A stretch of DNA of 7,021 nt from Streptococcus oralis (GTDB lineage: Bacteria > Bacillota > Bacilli > Lactobacillales > Streptococcaceae), in assembly GCA_905370255.1 (NCBI GenBank), contig CAJPKC010000059.1:1-7021 (forward strand), read 5' to 3'. Each line of letters begins with the position of its first letter. The stretch's first letter is position 1. Shown here in pieces: positions 6,063 to 7,021 of this stretch. The position numbers and the translations under genes are program-made. A model generated the notes under the pieces. The model was given only the letters and a program-made list of their open reading frames with translations, did not search any database and had not been told where the DNA came from.

Positions 6063-7021
6063 ATGGATAAAAAATATGAAAAAATTTCCCAAGATTTGGG
6101 TGTAACTTTAAAGCAGATTGATACTGTCTTGTCTTTGACAGCAGAAGGAGCAACTATCCCCTTTATCGCCCGTTATCGGAAAGATATGACCGGAAGTCTA
6201 GATGAAGTAGCCATTAAGGCTATTATCGACCTCGATAAGAGTTTAACTGCTCTAAATGATCGTAAGGAAGCGGTCTTAGCAAAAATCAAAGAGCAAGGTA
6301 AGCTAACAAAGGAATTGGAAGAAGCTATTTTAGCAGCTGAAAAACTCGCAGATGTAGAAGAACTCTATCTTCCCTATAAGGAGAAACGTCGGACCAAGGC
6401 AACGATTGCGCGTGAGGCTGGACTTTTTCCACTTGCTCGTTTAATTTTACAAAATGTTTCTAACCTAGAAAAAGAAGCAGAAGCATTTGTCTGTGAAGGT
6501 TTCGAAACTCCTCAAGAAGCTTTGGCTGGGGCTGTAGACATCTTGGTTGAAGCACTATCCGAGGATGTTCATTTGCGTTCAATGACATATCAAGAGGTAC
6601 ATAGACGCTCTAAGATTACTTCTCAAGTCAAAGATGAGAGTCTTGATGAAAAACAAGTCTTTCAGATTTATTACGATTTCTCAGAAACAGTTGCAAACAT
6701 GCAAGGTTACCGTACGCTTGCCCTTAATCGTGGTGAGAAGCTAGGCATTTTGAAAATTGGCTTTGAGCATGCGACTGATCGTATTCTATCTTTCTTTAGT
6801 GTTCGTTTTAAAGTTAAGAATGCTTATATTGACGAAGTTATTCAGCAATCTGTTAAGAAAAAAGTCTTACCAGCTATCGAGCGCCGAATCCGTACAGAAT
6901 TAACAGAAAAGGCAGAAGAAGGAGCTATCCAACTCTTCTCAGAAAACCTTCGAAATCTTCTCCTTGTTGCACCTCTTAAAGGGCGAGTGGTCATTGGATT
7001 TGACCCTGCCTTTCGTACAGG
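6063..7021 (+). CDS. tex: Transcription accessory protein Tex, N-terminal part (partial)
   Basis: The frame is open from the ATG to the window end and gives 319 residues of a protein that in streptococci is about 700 long. It begins MDKKYEKISQDLGVTLKQID, followed by the Tex N-terminal helical signature (ATIPFIARYRKDMTGSLDE at 31-49), LADVEELYLPYKEKRRTKA at about 98-116, and the start of the YqgF/RNase H-like domain (VVIGFDPAFRT at 309-319, D314). The helix-hairpin-helix and C-terminal S1 RNA-binding domains would lie beyond the window. Known biology: Tex is a conserved cytosolic nucleic-acid-binding protein related to eukaryotic Spt6, associated with RNA polymerase and affecting toxin or virulence gene expression in some bacteria; it is usually dispensable. 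The next in-frame ATG is codon 42, inside conserved sequence, so 6063 is the only sensible start despite the missing ribosome site. Confidence 0.95.
   Translation, partial: MDKKYEKISQDLGVTLKQIDTVLSLTAEGATIPFIARYRKDMTGSLDEVAIKAIIDLDKSLTALNDRKEAVLAKIKEQGKLTKELEEAILAAEKLADVEELYLPYKEKRRTKATIAREAGLFPLARLILQNVSNLEKEAEAFVCEGFETPQEALAGAVDILVEALSEDVHLRSMTYQEVHRRSKITSQVKDESLDEKQVFQIYYDFSETVANMQGYRTLALNRGEKLGILKIGFEHATDRILSFFSVRFKVKNAYIDEVIQQSVKKKVLPAIERRIRTELTEKAEEGAIQLFSENLRNLLLVAPLKGRVVIGFDPAFRT

Overview
The window looks like a stretch of a low-GC Firmicutes chromosome, most likely a Streptococcus of the mitis/pneumoniae group. The reasons are A+T-rich coding sequence, strong AGGAG-type ribosome binding sites, TATAAT promoters, tightly packed genes, and protein families in an arrangement typical of streptococci. 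Species cannot be fixed from the sequence alone.

Left part (1-3370, + strand) is the distal end of a polyamine-biosynthesis operon: the 3' end of a saccharopine-dehydrogenase-like gene (probable carboxyspermidine/carboxynorspermidine dehydrogenase), then nspC (the matching PLP decarboxylase), aguA (agmatine deiminase) and aguB (N-carbamoylputrescine amidohydrolase). AguA and AguB would convert agmatine to putrescine. The dehydrogenase and NspC would then convert putrescine plus aspartate semialdehyde to spermidine, without S-adenosylmethionine. Genes overlap by 1 and 4 bp or lie 9 bp apart, as expected for a translationally coupled operon. A TPR-repeat protein gene (3428-4039, +) follows after 57 bp and ends in a strong hairpin terminator shared with the convergent genes.

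Middle part (4058-5907, - strand) is a compact three-gene operon: a 43-residue, lysine-tailed small protein (5776-5907), a UPF0718/ArsP-type permease with a PSCECG motif (4870-5775) and a TIGR03943/DUF1980 membrane protein (4058-4873). The stop of the small gene abuts the permease start with no gap, and the permease and its partner overlap by 4 bp. The pair is a known but poorly understood two-component putative permease. The small protein and a 15-bp palindrome at the promoter make this the least understood unit in the window.

Right part (6063-7021, + strand) is the first 319 codons of tex, an RNA-binding transcription accessory protein. Its extended -10 box lies only six bases before the ATG, so the transcript is predicted to be leaderless. 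The 155-bp interval 5908-6062 holds the divergent promoters of tex and the small-protein/permease operon. No rRNA, tRNA, CRISPR array or insertion sequence was seen.
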